Counted from the first letter of the stretch, positions 1-10,549 are shown. The stretch is 64,000 nucleotides of DNA from Aquidulcibacter sp. (GCA_027532555.1 JAPZTJ010000009.1:186001-250000); one strand, 5' to 3'. The notes: a model not told the origin generated them from the letters alone. Translations and numbers: made by a program.

Positions 1-1
1 T

Positions 2-517
<516 letters not shown>

Positions 518-575
518 TCCATGTGGATGGCCCCTAGGGCTTGACCAAATTGAATTATCCAGCGGGAAACGTGCC

Positions 576-1892
576 ATGACGACCACGACGATCCAAACCC
601 CACTCACGCTTCCTTGCGGGGCTGTCCTGAAGAACCGGTTGGCCAAAGCTGCCATGACGGAAGGTTTGGCCGACAGTCGTGGCGTGCCGACCATGGGTCT
701 GGTTCGTTTGTACAACGGCTGGGCGCAGGGCGGCTGTGGCCTTTTGATTACGGGCAATGTTGTCATCGATGCCGATCACTTAGAGCGGCCGGGTAATGTC
801 GTATTGTCCGGCACCCCATCGCCGGAGGCCGAAACGGCGTTGCGGGCTTGGGCGCAAGCTGGCACCAGCCACGATACGCAGATTTGGGCTCAGATCAGCC
901 ATGCCGGTCGACAAACCCAAAAACTGGTCAATCCCAATCCTAAGGCACCCTCAGCCGTGAAACTGGGCCTGCCTGGTGGCCAATTTGGCGAGCCCCAAGC
1001 CATGACCGCTGACGAAGTAGCAGCCGTCATCCAAGCCTATGTGCAAGCGGCCCTGACCTGCCAAGTCGTCGGTTTCACCGGCGTGCAAATTCACGCCGCC
1101 CATGGCTATCTTTTGTCTTCCTTCCTCAATCCCTTGGCAAACCAGCGCGACGATCTCTATGGCGGCTCTCTCGAGAACCGGGCACGGCCTCTATTGGAAG
1201 TGGTGCGCCAGACGCGCGCTGCAGTCGGGCCCCGCTTTGCCATAGGCGTGAAGCTCAATTCCTCGGATTTCCAAAAGGGCGGGTTGACGACAGAGGATTC
1301 GGTTCAGGTGGCCAAGTGGCTGCAAGAGCTGGGCGTGGATTTGCTTGAGGTCTCCGGCGGCAATTATGAGGCCCCTGAAATGATGGGGATGGAGGGGTTG
1401 GACCCGACAGCGCCAAGGCCTACGAAGAGCGCTTCGACTTTGGCGCGCGAAGCCTATTTCATCGACTTTGCCCGCGCCCTGCGCCGCGAAGTGACGATGC
1501 CCCTCATGTTGACCGGTGGCTTGCGCACCTTAGCCGGCATGCAAGCTGCATTAGATGAAGGCGTGGACGTGATTGGCATTGCTCGACCGCTGACGATCGA
1601 CCTTCAAGCCGCCAATGCCCTGCTAGATGGCACACAAGATCATCTGCCTGCTTGGGAGCAACAGCTGCAGGAGCGACCAGGCTTCTTTGGGCCAAAGTCT
1701 CCCATTAAGCTCATTCGCACCATCCAGGGCTTTGCCGGCATTTATTGGTATTACAGCCAATTTTACCGTCTTGGCCGCGGGCAGCCTGCCGAGCCAAACC
1801 TGTCACCGCTTAAGGCGATGGGCGAAGTAACAGGCTTGTCCAAGCGCTTGATCCAAGCCCGGCGTGGTGGGCCACCGGTATCGCCGCTTTGA
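576..1892 (+). CDS. Old yellow enzyme family NADH:flavin oxidoreductase
   Basis: A 438-residue single-domain FMN TIM barrel. Family marks include the substrate/flavin region IHAAHGYLL, then SFLNP, the RDD.YGGS block and ENRARPLLE, and a C-terminal GGLRT / IGIARP phosphate-binding end. The frame is open back to 381, but that part overlaps lpdA; the ATG at 576 begins the recognisable barrel (TPLTLPCGAVLKNRLAKAAM) and is chosen. No C-terminal FeS and FAD domains are present, so it is not a full 2,4-dienoyl-CoA reductase. Such proteins reduce activated C=C bonds of enones or other xenobiotics; the substrate here is unknown. It follows lpdA by 58 bases on the same strand. Confidence 0.88.
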   Translation: MTTTTIQTPLTLPCGAVLKNRLAKAAMTEGLADSRGVPTMGLVRLYNGWAQGGCGLLITGNVVIDADHLERPGNVVLSGTPSPEAETALRAWAQAGTSHDTQIWAQISHAGRQTQKLVNPNPKAPSAVKLGLPGGQFGEPQAMTADEVAAVIQAYVQAALTCQVVGFTGVQIHAAHGYLLSSFLNPLANQRDDLYGGSLENRARPLLEVVRQTRAAVGPRFAIGVKLNSSDFQKGGLTTEDSVQVAKWLQELGVDLLEVSGGNYEAPEMMGMEGLDPTAPRPTKSASTLAREAYFIDFARALRREVTMPLMLTGGLRTLAGMQAALDEGVDVIGIARPLTIDLQAANALLDGTQDHLPAWEQQLQERPGFFGPKSPIKLIRTIQGFAGIYWYYSQFYRLGRGQPAEPNLSPLKAMGEVTGLSKRLIQARRGGPPVSPL

Positions 1893-1941
1893 GTGCTGCG
1901 AACCATTGGTTTCACCGGTGCCCAGCGCCCCTAAACGCCCG

Positions 1942-2766
1942 TTACTTTTTCACGCTCGCCTGCTGTCGGGGTGCGGCGGGGGCCATGATGAACTCAATCT
2001 GCTCTGGATGGTCCACCCAAACGCTAGGGCCGTTGGAATTGCGCACATAGCCACGCACGCGGATGGTCCGACCCTGCAGGGCAAGTAGGTCTTGTGCGCC
2101 ACCCCGCCAGCGCTGAAAGGCGGTTTCAGGCACAATGGCTGTCACATCTGTTTTTTCGTCTGCACCAAAATTCAGAAAAATGACTTTGCCGCGCTGGCTG
2201 GCTTTCTCGACTTTGCCTTCCATGAGTTGAAAGCTGTTCAGGCCGCCCTGCAGGGCTTCTGGTGTGGCAAAACGGACCTGATACGAGCCTGACGTCCAGA
2301 CACCGCGCCCAGCACGCCGCGCTTCGCGTTCTGCTTGCCAAAGGTCACCAACGGCGCGGCGATTGTCCGCATAGGTATGGACGCGCGCCAGACCGCTCTT
2401 GAGCAAAGTCGTTTGGACCCAAACTGCCTCTTTCCCTAGGCCCTGCGGCACAAAGACATGGGCGATCGCTCGGCCACGCCGATCCCGCCGCAAACCATCA
2501 TAGCGCAGTTCAACCTTCTTGCCCAAAATCAAGCGCTCTAAGTCCCGCGTGGCGCGTGGCCCCCAGATGTCACCGGGCCGAACACGCGGTGCCTCAACCG
2601 ACGCCAAGCGTACCTCAAGCCCAGAGTCGAGGACAAAGCTATCCCCGTCGAGCACCTTGCGGACTTGGCCCGTTTCCCCGCGCTCAAAACTTGGTGCAGC
2701 AGCTGACACGACCAAAAGAAGGCCAAGCAAACCGATCAATTTCATAGAGTTCGTCAATCTCATCAC
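1942..2766 (-). CDS. Secreted thermonuclease-like (SNase fold) protein
   Basis: 274 residues with an N-terminal hydrophobic signal (LIGLLGLLLVVSAAA) followed by an SNase/TNase-like domain at about residues 35-155. Visible family elements are the DGDSF metal-site motif, the RLASVEAPR strand that carries the equivalent of the catalytic Arg/Asp region, and RDRRGRAIAHV matching the second catalytic Arg. The extra ~110-residue C-terminal half (beta-rich, OB-like) is of unknown role. AGGAGG lies 8 bases before a GTG at 2766 and 11 before an ATG at 2763, so either may be the start. Likely acts in the periplasm or outside the cell on nucleic acid, but not all residues of the classical site are clear. 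Confidence 0.8.
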   Translation of the reverse strand: MMRLTNSMKLIGLLGLLLVVSAAAPSFERGETGQVRKVLDGDSFVLDSGLEVRLASVEAPRVRPGDIWGPRATRDLERLILGKKVELRYDGLRRDRRGRAIAHVFVPQGLGKEAVWVQTTLLKSGLARVHTYADNRRAVGDLWQAEREARRAGRGVWTSGSYQVRFATPEALQGGLNSFQLMEGKVEKASQRGKVIFLNFGADEKTDVTAIVPETAFQRWRGGAQDLLALQGRTIRVRGYVRNSNGPSVWVDHPEQIEFIMAPAAPRQQASVKK

Positions 2767-2872
2767 ACGCTCTGCCTCCTGCTGCGCTGCAATGGAGACG
2801 AGCCTATGTTCCTGTTTTGATCTTGTCGAGTCTTATTTTAGGTAATCATCAGTGTTTTAGTTATTTTTGAAT

Positions 2873-3850
2873 TTAACCATATGAAATACCGGTTAATTTT
2901 TCTGACAATGCCCAGAGGTCGCGGGCGGCATCTTGGTCCACAGCATGATCGCGCACCTCACCATGGGCTTTCCCGCCTGCAACATGGCGCACGGCAATGT
3001 CGCAATCTTCGCAATAGACGCCGCCGATGCCATCCAGTTGTGGAGAGGTCGCACACCAGACGCTGGTGGCGGCACCTTGCTCTGTCGTTTTAAAGAGAGG
3101 GTTCAGGTTACCCTCTTTGTCCATCCAGCCCATCGCGATCATTTCTTCTTGTGGCAAGTGCCGCTGAAGGTTCGTCATGATCCCGCCGGGATGTAAGGAG
3201 AATGCGCGGATGTCATGCGCTTTGCCACGTGCGTCCAACTCGACTGCAAACAGGCTATTGGCGCTTTTTGCGCGGCCATAGGAGACCCACTTATCATAGG
3301 GTGTGGTCTCAAAATTCGGGTCATTCAGGTCTGGCGCGCCGATGCGGTGACCGATTGAGGAGACCGAGACGACCCGTGCGCCTTTGGCTGCAACTAGATT
3401 ATCCCACAAGCGGCCAACCAATTGGAAATGACCCAAATGATTGGTGGCAAATTGGCTCTCATAGCCGCGGCTGTCGCGGGTCAGTGGGTTGGCCATGATA
3501 GCGGCATTATTGACGAGGATATGGACAGGGCCGCTCAAGCTTTCGCCAAAAGCATCAATGCTAGCGGGATCGCCGAGGTCGAGTGCAGCAATCTCAATCT
3601 TGCCAGCGATGCCCGCAAGTTCCGCTGCAGCCGCATCTGGGCGGCGCGCTGCAACAATCACGCGTGCCCCGGCGCTGGCCAGCGCCCGAACCGTTTCAAG
3701 GCCGAGGCCAGAATAACCGCCCGTCACCACGGCCGTCTTACCGGTGAAGTCAATGCCTTGGATTACGTCCATCGCGGAAGACCGCATGCCGAAGCCTGAA
3801 TTGAGTGGTTTTTGTAACTCTGAAATCTGTGCCACGGTCGTCTCCCTCAT
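2873..3850 (-). CDS. Short-chain dehydrogenase/reductase
   Basis: 325 residues from the ATG at 3850; the reading frame is open to 3988, but the upstream part has no family resemblance and runs into the thyA promoter region. Rossmann fold with the cofactor motif TGGYSGLG, NNAA strand, SVSSIGH with the catalytic Ser, and YGRAK for the Tyr/Lys pair. The C-terminal GGVYCEDCD stretch is typical of the retinol-dehydrogenase/WWOX-like branch of SDRs often annotated only as oxidoreductase. Substrate not predictable. It stands alone, divergent from thyA. Confidence 0.88.
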   Translation of the reverse strand: MRETTVAQISELQKPLNSGFGMRSSAMDVIQGIDFTGKTAVVTGGYSGLGLETVRALASAGARVIVAARRPDAAAAELAGIAGKIEIAALDLGDPASIDAFGESLSGPVHILVNNAAIMANPLTRDSRGYESQFATNHLGHFQLVGRLWDNLVAAKGARVVSVSSIGHRIGAPDLNDPNFETTPYDKWVSYGRAKSANSLFAVELDARGKAHDIRAFSLHPGGIMTNLQRHLPQEEMIAMGWMDKEGNLNPLFKTTEQGAATSVWCATSPQLDGIGGVYCEDCDIAVRHVAGGKAHGEVRDHAVDQDAARDLWALSEKLTGISYG

Positions 3851-4010
3851 ATCCCATTTTCTCAAGTTTGTGGACCAACTCAGGCGCAATGCAAAGCCAA
3901 AACTTGTGTGCGTCTGTACAGAATGCCTGCAGTAGCCAATCACATATCCATTGGTCTGGCCGAATCGTGGTGTTAGACTAAGGCACAACCAAGACAGGAT
4001 CAGAAACTTT

Positions 4011-4862
4011 ATGGCTGACGGACATTTTTCCCCTGCAACAGAGACGGCTCCTGCGAACCATGCAGACCGTGTCTATCAGGCCCTGCTGGCGGATATCTTG
4101 GAGAATGGCCAAAAGCGCGAGGACCGTACCGGTACCGGCACATTGGGGGTATTTGGTCGCCAGATGCGGTTTGATTTGGCCGACACTTTCCCATTGTTGA
4201 CCACCAAGAAGCTGCACACACGCTCCATCATCATCGAGCTTTTGTGGTTCCTGCGTGGGGAAACCAATATTGCTTGGCTGAAAGAAAATGGCTGCTCGAT
4301 CTGGGATGAATGGGCTGATGCCGAGGGGGAGTTGGGACCGGTTTATGGCAAGCAATGGCGGTCTTGGGCAGCACCAGATGGTCGCTCGATCGACCAAATC
4401 AGCCAGTTGGTTGCCGGCTTAAAGTCTAACCCTTGGTCTCGCCGCCATGTGATTTCTGCTTGGAATCCCGCTGATGTGGACGATATGGCTTTGCCACCCT
4501 GTCACTGTTTGTTCCAGTTTCACGTCTCAACCGATGGCAAATTGTCGTGCCAATTGTATCAGCGTTCAGCCGATGTATTCCTTGGTGTACCCTTCAACAT
4601 TGCTTCTTATGCTTTGTTGACCCTGATGATGGCACAAGTCACCGGCCTGAAGCCCGGCACCTTTGTGCACACCTTGGGTGATGCCCATCTTTATCTGAAC
4701 CATCTCGACCAGGCCCGCCTGCAAATCTCGCGGGAACCTTTGGCCCTGCCGCGCATGAAGCTAAACCCAGATGTTCAAGACCTATTTGCCTTCAGCTATG
4801 GCGACTTTAACCTTGAGGGCTATCAAGCGCACCCAAGCATTAAGGCAGATATTGCTGTCTAA
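4011..4862 (+). CDS. thyA: Thymidylate synthase
   Basis: 283 residues. Catalyses dUMP + 5,10-methylene-THF to dTMP + dihydrofolate in the cytoplasm. Diagnostic segments: [12 protein letters not shown], the catalytic Cys in LPPCHC (about residue 164), the [12 protein letters not shown] substrate loop and the HTLGDAHLY end. The ATG at 4011 was chosen because the frame extension to 3951 lacks homology; an N-terminal tail of about 16 residues precedes the usual family start. A dihydrofolate reductase gene often follows thyA; here the next gene is hemY on the opposite strand, 6 bases away. Confidence 0.96.
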   Translation: MADGHFSPATETAPANHADRVYQALLADILENGQKREDRTGTGTLGVFGRQMRFDLADTFPLLTTKKLHTRSIIIELLWFLRGETNIAWLKENGCSIWDEWADAEGELGPVYGKQWRSWAAPDGRSIDQISQLVAGLKSNPWSRRHVISAWNPADVDDMALPPCHCLFQFHVSTDGKLSCQLYQRSADVFLGVPFNIASYALLTLMMAQVTGLKPGTFVHTLGDAHLYLNHLDQARLQISREPLALPRMKLNPDVQDLFAFSYGDFNLEGYQAHPSIKADIAV

Positions 4863-4868
4863 AGCGCG

Positions 4869-6362
4869 CTAGAAGTTCAACCAGGATTTTTTGCCAGACG
4901 GTGGTGTTTCATCCTCGTCCGCGCCGAGGCCATCGAAAGCCCCAATACCTGGATCATCGGGCACCAAAGGCGTGGCATCAGAGCCCTGTGTGCCGGTTGC
5001 CAATGTGCGCTCGGTCAAAGCGGCAAGCTCTGGAGCCACCAAACGCTCCGTATCTGACCGCTCAAGACGGGGATGGATCAGGAGGCCACGCTCGCCATAG
5101 GATTCGATCAGGCGCGCCCAATCGGCATCTTCATACGCAAAGGCGCTGCCATCGGGGTCGAGGTCAGACCAGTCCGGTTCACGTGGCGCATTAGCCCCCT
5201 TGGCCAGCCATTCACGTGCACCGGCTTCATCGCCAGAGGTTTTGGCCGCTGCAGCGCGTAAAGCCAAAACACGCGAGGTCGGGCGTTCTGCCAGCAGAGG
5301 CTCCAGACCTTGAATTGCCGTCACCGCATCTTGGTTCAACAAGGCTTGCTCAACTGCCAGAATGCGGCTTTCGCGATGATTGGGGTTAAGGCGAATGAGG
5401 CCATCCAACCAACGCGCTTGGGTTTGGGGCGTCTCTTCGCTCTTCAGATCCTTATAGGCAATCGCCAATGCCGGGTGTGGAGCTGCCTCCCAAGCGGATT
5501 CCAAGGTGCCCGCTGCTTGCCATTGCTTACCGATAATGGCTTGGAGACGGGCCGCCATGACAGCGGCTGGGGCAAAGCCTGCCGCAAATTTGCTAGCACG
5601 TTGTGCCAATTCTAGCGCTTGCGCAGGCTCCATCATGCGCTCTGCGCGATGGGCTGCCGCCGCCAGAACCACAGCCCGCCTGCGCGTGGCAGTCCTTTGG
5701 CCAACCAAGCCACGCTTCTCTGCATCATCAAGGGCGGCCAAAGCACCATCCCAATCGGCGGCCAGAACGCGACGGTTGAACAGGAACTCAGCTGGCCAAG
5801 GCGCTTTTTTAGAGCTTTGTAGGGCCGCTTCCGCATGGGAAATGGCAGCTGCCATATTGCCGCGGTTGAGGGCCAGTTCTGCCAAGCCACGCCGAGCCGC
5901 GACGCCATAGCCCGCCACATCGGTCAATTCGCCATAAAGGCGCTCGCCCGCGGCACCATCGCCAGCCACGACCGCAGACTTTGCCGCCAAGAACTTGGCA
6001 CTTGCGGCATCTGGGGCAAAGCCCAAAGCCTTTTGCGCTTGACGACGGGCTTCAGAAATCTCGCCACTTTCAAATGCGGCCATCGATAGGCCCAAAGTGT
6101 CCAAGCACTTCTTGCGCGCATTTTCCTGTTGGGCGCGCTTCATGCGTCCGGGCAAGCTCCACAGCCAGCCAATGACGCCCCAAGTCGCGGTCATCAAAAT
6201 GGTGATTGCCATCAGCATGGCAGCCGCCACGCCCGGGCCAACACTGACCTTTTTCACGCCGTCATTATAAACAATTTCGCCGGGTTGACTGGCCAGAAAA
6301 ACAAAGCCTGCCAGCATCGCTAGTCCCAAAACGATCAAGACGATCAGTCGGATCAGTTTCAT
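4869..6362 (-). CDS. hemY: HemY-type membrane protein with TPR-like repeats
   Basis: 497 residues. Two hydrophobic helices at about residues 5-25 and 46-70 are followed by an Ala-rich helical repeat region (TPR-like) and an acidic, Pro-rich tail ending SWLNF. This layout is that of the HemY_N family found in haem gene clusters of proteobacteria; biochemical role is still unsettled, though a link to membrane steps of haem metabolism is generally supposed. It is the last gene of hemC-hemD-mic60-hemY and its ATG overlaps the stop of the previous gene (ATGA), so translational coupling is likely. Confidence 0.85.
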   Translation of the reverse strand: MKLIRLIVLIVLGLAMLAGFVFLASQPGEIVYNDGVKKVSVGPGVAAAMLMAITILMTATWGVIGWLWSLPGRMKRAQQENARKKCLDTLGLSMAAFESGEISEARRQAQKALGFAPDAASAKFLAAKSAVVAGDGAAGERLYGELTDVAGYGVAARRGLAELALNRGNMAAAISHAEAALQSSKKAPWPAEFLFNRRVLAADWDGALAALDDAEKRGLVGQRTATRRRAVVLAAAAHRAERMMEPAQALELAQRASKFAAGFAPAAVMAARLQAIIGKQWQAAGTLESAWEAAPHPALAIAYKDLKSEETPQTQARWLDGLIRLNPNHRESRILAVEQALLNQDAVTAIQGLEPLLAERPTSRVLALRAAAAKTSGDEAGAREWLAKGANAPREPDWSDLDPDGSAFAYEDADWARLIESYGERGLLIHPRLERSDTERLVAPELAALTERTLATGTQGSDATPLVPDDPGIGAFDGLGADEDETPPSGKKSWLNF

Positions 6363-7675
6363 GGCAGATTTCCTTGCTTAGGTTGGGCTGCGGGTCCCTT
6401 GGGAGAACCAACTGGGCCCGGCGATGCAGGAATAATGCCAACAGGCGCGCTTTGGGCGGCGGGTTGTGTGGCGGCGGGTGCTTGCGGGGGTGGCACGCGC
6501 GTTCCGCGCTCAACAGCGCCACGCACTGCGGCCAATCGGCTCTCTAGGATCAGGCGACCTTGGGCCCCTTCAATCCATTCAGTGACCACTGCCGGGGCTG
6601 GGCTGATGGCTTTAACTTCTTCAACAGCGGCGGCTAAATCACCTTGATCGAGCTTGACCTTAGCCCGAAGCAAACTCGACTGCGCACTGGTTCCATTGAC
6701 ATCGGGCACTTTCTCAACCCGCACGAGGTCTGCAAAGAAGCCCTTGATCCAACCCCAAAAGCCGCTCTCCCTTTGCGCCGCGCGGTCGCTCGCGACAATG
6801 GCGGGCTCGAGTGCAGCAAACCGTTCTTGCAACAGGGTGCGGGTGGGCACGCCTTTGCGCGCAAAATCTTCCAAGGCCGCCACTTCGGGCAGGCCCGGCA
6901 ATGCCGCCCGCACGGTCTCAAACTCGGGCCAGAAGGGGCCGGGCCGGCTTGCGGCTTCAACCAGATTGATGACCGCAAAGGTAACGCCTGGCGAGGGGGC
7001 TTGTGCGGCTTGGCTTTGCAAGGTTTGGACCATGATCTTCAGGCCAGCAATTTCAGCCTGCAGGCTGGCGATAATGGCCCCGCCTGCACCGGTTGGGTCC
7101 AACGCCGCCAAACGGGTTTCAATTGCGGTGACGCGGCCCGAAACGCCCTTAAGCTCGCCATCGAGGGCAGCGGTATCCACGAGGGGAGCAGGCGCTGGGG
7201 CTGCAGGATCAACAGGGCGCGCTGATTGGGGTGTGGGCTTTGGCCCTTCCAGGCGGGTGACGCGGCCTTCGAGTGCGGCCAAGCGGGCCGCGACGGCGGT
7301 GATTTGCTGCCCAGCTTGGTTCGGCTCGACCTGCGTCTGAGCGACCAGCTGGCCCAACCCAATTTGCTTCATCAAGCCCGGTTGGCCTAAGGCCACCAGC
7401 GCCAGAACCGCACCACCGCAGGCAGCAGCGGTCGAGAAAATCAAAACCGTGAATAGCCCCACACCACCGCGCCGGGGGCTTTGCGTGGTTGGAGTTGAAG
7501 ATGGGAAAACAGCGCTGCTCGCGCTGGGCCCACTTGCCTTAGCGCTGGCGTTACCAGCCCCAGCTGCCCGCAATTGTGCGTCCAAAAACGGGTCTGAAAC
7601 AGGTTTTCTCTCGAGCTTTGGTTCCGGCGTTACCGTCGAATCAAGCGGGTCTGGGGGGAGTTTTTCATCAGCCAT
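6359..7675 (-). CDS. Mic60/mitofilin-family inner membrane protein (COG4223)
   Basis: 438 residues: a polar Pro/Ser-rich N-terminal segment in the cytoplasm, one membrane helix at about residues 72-95, a coiled-coil region (AVAARLAALEGRVTRLEG and following) and a C-terminal mitofilin-like helical domain with the signature region FWGWIKGFF and EVPDVNG-like spacing, then a Pro/Gln-rich tail. Alphaproteobacterial members are the bacterial relatives of the mitochondrial cristae-junction protein and are known to tether the inner membrane to the outer membrane and shape internal membranes. The location between hemD and hemY is characteristic. The tail beyond about residue 400 looks disordered. Confidence 0.85.
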   Translation of the reverse strand: MADEKLPPDPLDSTVTPEPKLERKPVSDPFLDAQLRAAGAGNASAKASGPSASSAVFPSSTPTTQSPRRGGVGLFTVLIFSTAAACGGAVLALVALGQPGLMKQIGLGQLVAQTQVEPNQAGQQITAVAARLAALEGRVTRLEGPKPTPQSARPVDPAAPAPAPLVDTAALDGELKGVSGRVTAIETRLAALDPTGAGGAIIASLQAEIAGLKIMVQTLQSQAAQAPSPGVTFAVINLVEAASRPGPFWPEFETVRAALPGLPEVAALEDFARKGVPTRTLLQERFAALEPAIVASDRAAQRESGFWGWIKGFFADLVRVEKVPDVNGTSAQSSLLRAKVKLDQGDLAAAVEEVKAISPAPAVVTEWIEGAQGRLILESRLAAVRGAVERGTRVPPPQAPAATQPAAQSAPVGIIPASPGPVGSPKGPAAQPKQGNLP

Positions 7676-7702
7676 AATCTAGTTAAACTCTGCTGCGCCC
7701 AT

Positions 7703-8422
7703 TCACTCAAGGCTTTGTTTCTCAACTTCAACGCGCAAGGTCGCGATCAGTGCCTCTTCGTCGGGTGAGTCTGCGATGTTTATAGACTTAAACCCTAATT
7801 TTTCCAGTGACTTAATGCATGCAGATGACAGTCCAACCACATGCCAAGCGTCTAGATGCATGTCCGCGTCGCTTACAGCGGCAGCAAGCCGTCGGCCGCC
7901 AGCCGGGGAGTGGATCAAGATAAACCCACTCTGCTTGGTCAGTTGCTCTGTGATATTGGGTTTGAAATTAGGATTGTCATGGGTGGCATAGACCTCAACA
8001 TGGCGCGCTTCAAAGCCACAGGCGCGCAACATGCCTGTGACATCACCGGCGACTTCGCGGCCACGCAAATGCAACAAAGCACCGTGGCGAGGGCTCATGC
8101 GATCTGCGGCCAAGACGGCCAAGGTGGCCCCATCACCCCCAGCAGAGATGACGTTCTCAAATCCCGCGGCCAAAGCTGCTTCAGCGGTTGCATCTCCGAC
8201 CGCGTAGAGTGGCAAAACCTTCAAAGTTTCGGTCACCTGAATGGCGCGCGCGGCTGCCGCGCTCGTCATCAACAGCGCTTGCACGCCTCCTAAATCAAGG
8301 GTGGCCGGGGTGATCTCCACCCGCGCAGCAGGCATGATTAACGGGGTCAGCCCAAGCCCACGCACCGCCTCAGCAGTGGCATGGGCACCGGGTTCAGTCC
8401 GCGTAATCACACAGGCTTTCAT
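7703..8422 (-). CDS. hemD: Uroporphyrinogen-III synthase
   Basis: 239 residues. Closes hydroxymethylbilane to uroporphyrinogen III with inversion of ring D. The family is poorly conserved; the call rests on the two-lobed alpha/beta pattern (ACVITRTEPG at the start, LMTSAAAARAI, YAVGDATAEAA, HLRGREVAGD, ILIHSPAGGRRLA) and on its place directly behind hemC. The frame is open to 8479 inside hemC, but the ATG at 8422 lies one base after the hemC stop (TGA-C-ATG) and begins the conserved strand. Confidence 0.9.
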   Translation of the reverse strand: MKACVITRTEPGAHATAEAVRGLGLTPLIMPAARVEITPATLDLGGVQALLMTSAAAARAIQVTETLKVLPLYAVGDATAEAALAAGFENVISAGGDGATLAVLAADRMSPRHGALLHLRGREVAGDVTGMLRACGFEARHVEVYATHDNPNFKPNITEQLTKQSGFILIHSPAGGRRLAAAVSDADMHLDAWHVVGLSSACIKSLEKLGFKSINIADSPDEEALIATLRVEVEKQSLE

Positions 8423-8423
8423 G

Positions 8424-9389
8424 TCATCCATGCGCTCCTGCAAAGGCATTTCCGGCCATTTCTTTGACCTTGTGGCCAAGCTCTGTTCCCAGCGCTTCAG
8501 CTTTGTCCTTTGTTGCGTGGCTCAGCGTTCCGTCGCAGCGCCAACGCTCTTGCCCATCGGCTTGGAGGGCTTCCCCAATAAAGGTCAGGGTGCCAGAAGC
8601 ATCAAGGCTTGCCAGTGCCCCAATGGCGGTGCGGCAAGACCCGTCTAGAGCAGTTAAGAAAGCGCGCTCTGCTGCTACTTCAATCTCTGTTACCGGGTCA
8701 GCGATCTTGGCGAAAGCAGCCGCAGTTGCTGCATCGCCTGCGCGTGCCGTAATGGCCAAGGCCCCTTGGCCAATCGCCGGTGGCATGGCGACAGGGTCTA
8801 ACAACACATGCGGAACGTCGCTATAGCCCAGTCGTGCCAAACCTGCTGCGGCCAAAAGGGTTGCATCGCATTGGCCAGCTTTGAGCTTTTCAAGCCGCGT
8901 GCCGACATTGCCGCGCAAAGACACGATGGTCAGGTCCGGGCGGGCATGCAGCAATTGTGCGGCGCGTCGCAAGCTGGCGGAGCCTATGACAGCGCCCTGC
9001 TTAAGGTCGTCCAAGCTTGTGCCCGCGACTGTTACCAAAGCATCGCGGCGGTTCTCACGCTCTGGTCCGGCCAAGAGCACAATGCCGTCTGGCAATAGGG
9101 TGGGGACGTCCTTCAGAGAGTGAATGGCGCAATCGATGCGGCCTTCCAACAGGGCGTCATCCAACTCTTTCGTGAACAGGCCTTTACCACCTGCTTCGCT
9201 GAGAGGGCGGTCTTGAATCCGATCCCCAGTCGTCGTGATCGGTATGATGGGCAGGCGATCTTCGATCTCGGCGCTTGGAATTCCCAAAGTTTGTGCCAGA
9301 AGGGCGCGGAGTTGGCCGGTCTGGGCGAGCGAAAGAGGGGAGCCGCGAGCACCAATACGCATGATAGGTTCCAGTTCAGAGCGTTGCAT
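8424..9389 (-). CDS. hemC: Porphobilinogen deaminase (hydroxymethylbilane synthase)
   Basis: 321 residues. Polymerises four porphobilinogens into hydroxymethylbilane. Clear motifs: RIGARGSPLSLAQ at the N-terminus, the active-site Asp region AIHSLKDVPT, SLRRAAQL and RGNVGTRL arginines that bind the growing chain, and the dipyrromethane-anchoring Cys in DGSCRTAIGA (about residue 252). The start could be ATG 9389 or the in-frame ATG ten codons in; neither has a strong ribosome-binding site. First gene of the haem operon, divergent from tsaD with a 50-base gap holding both promoters. Confidence 0.96.
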   Translation of the reverse strand: MQRSELEPIMRIGARGSPLSLAQTGQLRALLAQTLGIPSAEIEDRLPIIPITTTGDRIQDRPLSEAGGKGLFTKELDDALLEGRIDCAIHSLKDVPTLLPDGIVLLAGPERENRRDALVTVAGTSLDDLKQGAVIGSASLRRAAQLLHARPDLTIVSLRGNVGTRLEKLKAGQCDATLLAAAGLARLGYSDVPHVLLDPVAMPPAIGQGALAITARAGDAATAAAFAKIADPVTEIEVAAERAFLTALDGSCRTAIGALASLDASGTLTFIGEALQADGQERWRCDGTLSHATKDKAEALGTELGHKVKEMAGNAFAGAHG

Positions 9390-9439
9390 CTCTTACTAAT
9401 CACCCCTAGTGGCAAGGCAGGTCAAGCTTCGGAGCCAGC

Positions 9440-10549
9440 ATGAGCGGACAGATCCTCCATTCGGATCCACAAATCGTCCTTGGACTAGAAACAAGTTGCG
9501 ATGAAACGGCTGCCGCAGTGGTTATCTTGCGGGATGGTCGTGCGCAGGTTTTGTCCAGCATCATCGCCAGTCAGATCGATGCGCACGCCCCCTATGGCGG
9601 TGTGGTTCCCGAAATTGCAGCCCGCGCGCATGTCGACGTGATCGATCATGTGATTCTGCAGGCGATGACCAAGGCGGGGATAGGGTTTCAAGATCTGACA
9701 GGTGTTGCAGCAACGGCAGGGCCTGGACTGATTGGTGGGGTGATGGTTGGCTTATTGACAGGCAAGGCGATTGCACTGGCCCGCGGTCTGCCCCTGGTCG
9801 CAGTGAATCATTTGGAGGGGCATGCCCTATCGCCGCGCCTCGAGGCTGATGTGCCATTCCCCTATTTATTGCTGTTGGTGTCTGGTGGTCATTGCCAATT
9901 GTTGCGCGTGGCAGGCCTAGATGGGTGTGAACGTTTGGGCTCCACCATTGATGATGCCGTGGGCGAGGCGTTTGATAAGACAGCCAAAGTTCTGGGTCTG
10001 GGCTATCCCGGTGGGCCAGCGGTGGAGCGTGCCGCGCGGACGGGCGATCCCAAGAGGTTTGATCTGCCGAGGCCTCTTAAGGGCCGACCCGGATGCGATT
10101 TCTCCTTTGCCGGCCTCAAAACCGCTATCGCGCGGGAAGCTGCCGCAATGGGCTCGTTAAGCGAGCAAGATATAGCAGATCTATGTGCGAGTTTTCAGGC
10201 TGCCGTTGGCGATGTCCTTGTGGATCGCACCCGTCAGGCCATGGCGGCGATGGTGCTGCCCGAGGGACAATCTGGCCGTTTTGTTGTCGCAGGCGGTGTT
10301 GCGGCAAATCTGGTTTTGCGTAGCCGGCTTGAGGCCTTGTGCGAGGAGTTTGGCTGGTCCTTTTTTGCGCCCGCTTTGGCCTATTGTGGCGACAATGCTG
10401 CCATGATCGCCTTGGCGGGGGCAGAGCGCTTGGCACAAGGACTCTCAGACGATTTGGATGCGCCGGCCCGACCGCGCTGGCCATTGGATGCCGAAGCTGC
10501 CCGCGCTGCGCCGATGTATAAGACGGGGCGTAAAGGGGCTAAGGCTTAA
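9440..10549 (+). CDS. tsaD: tRNA N6-threonylcarbamoyladenosine transferase
   Basis: 369 residues. Transfers threonylcarbamoyl from TC-AMP to A37 of ANN-decoding tRNAs, together with TsaB/TsaE. ASKHA fold; [11 protein letters not shown] at the start, the metal-binding His pair in NHLEGHAL (about residues 124 and 128), [10 protein letters not shown], and the GGVAAN / [10 protein letters not shown] nucleotide loops near the C-terminus. Its TAA overlaps the TAA of the convergent glycosyltransferase gene. gpsA normally follows tsaD in related genomes but is 2.1 kb away here. Confidence 0.96.
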   Translation: MSGQILHSDPQIVLGLETSCDETAAAVVILRDGRAQVLSSIIASQIDAHAPYGGVVPEIAARAHVDVIDHVILQAMTKAGIGFQDLTGVAATAGPGLIGGVMVGLLTGKAIALARGLPLVAVNHLEGHALSPRLEADVPFPYLLLLVSGGHCQLLRVAGLDGCERLGSTIDDAVGEAFDKTAKVLGLGYPGGPAVERAARTGDPKRFDLPRPLKGRPGCDFSFAGLKTAIAREAAAMGSLSEQDIADLCASFQAAVGDVLVDRTRQAMAAMVLPEGQSGRFVVAGGVAANLVLRSRLEALCEEFGWSFFAPALAYCGDNAAMIALAGAERLAQGLSDDLDAPARPRWPLDAEAARAAPMYKTGRKGAKA

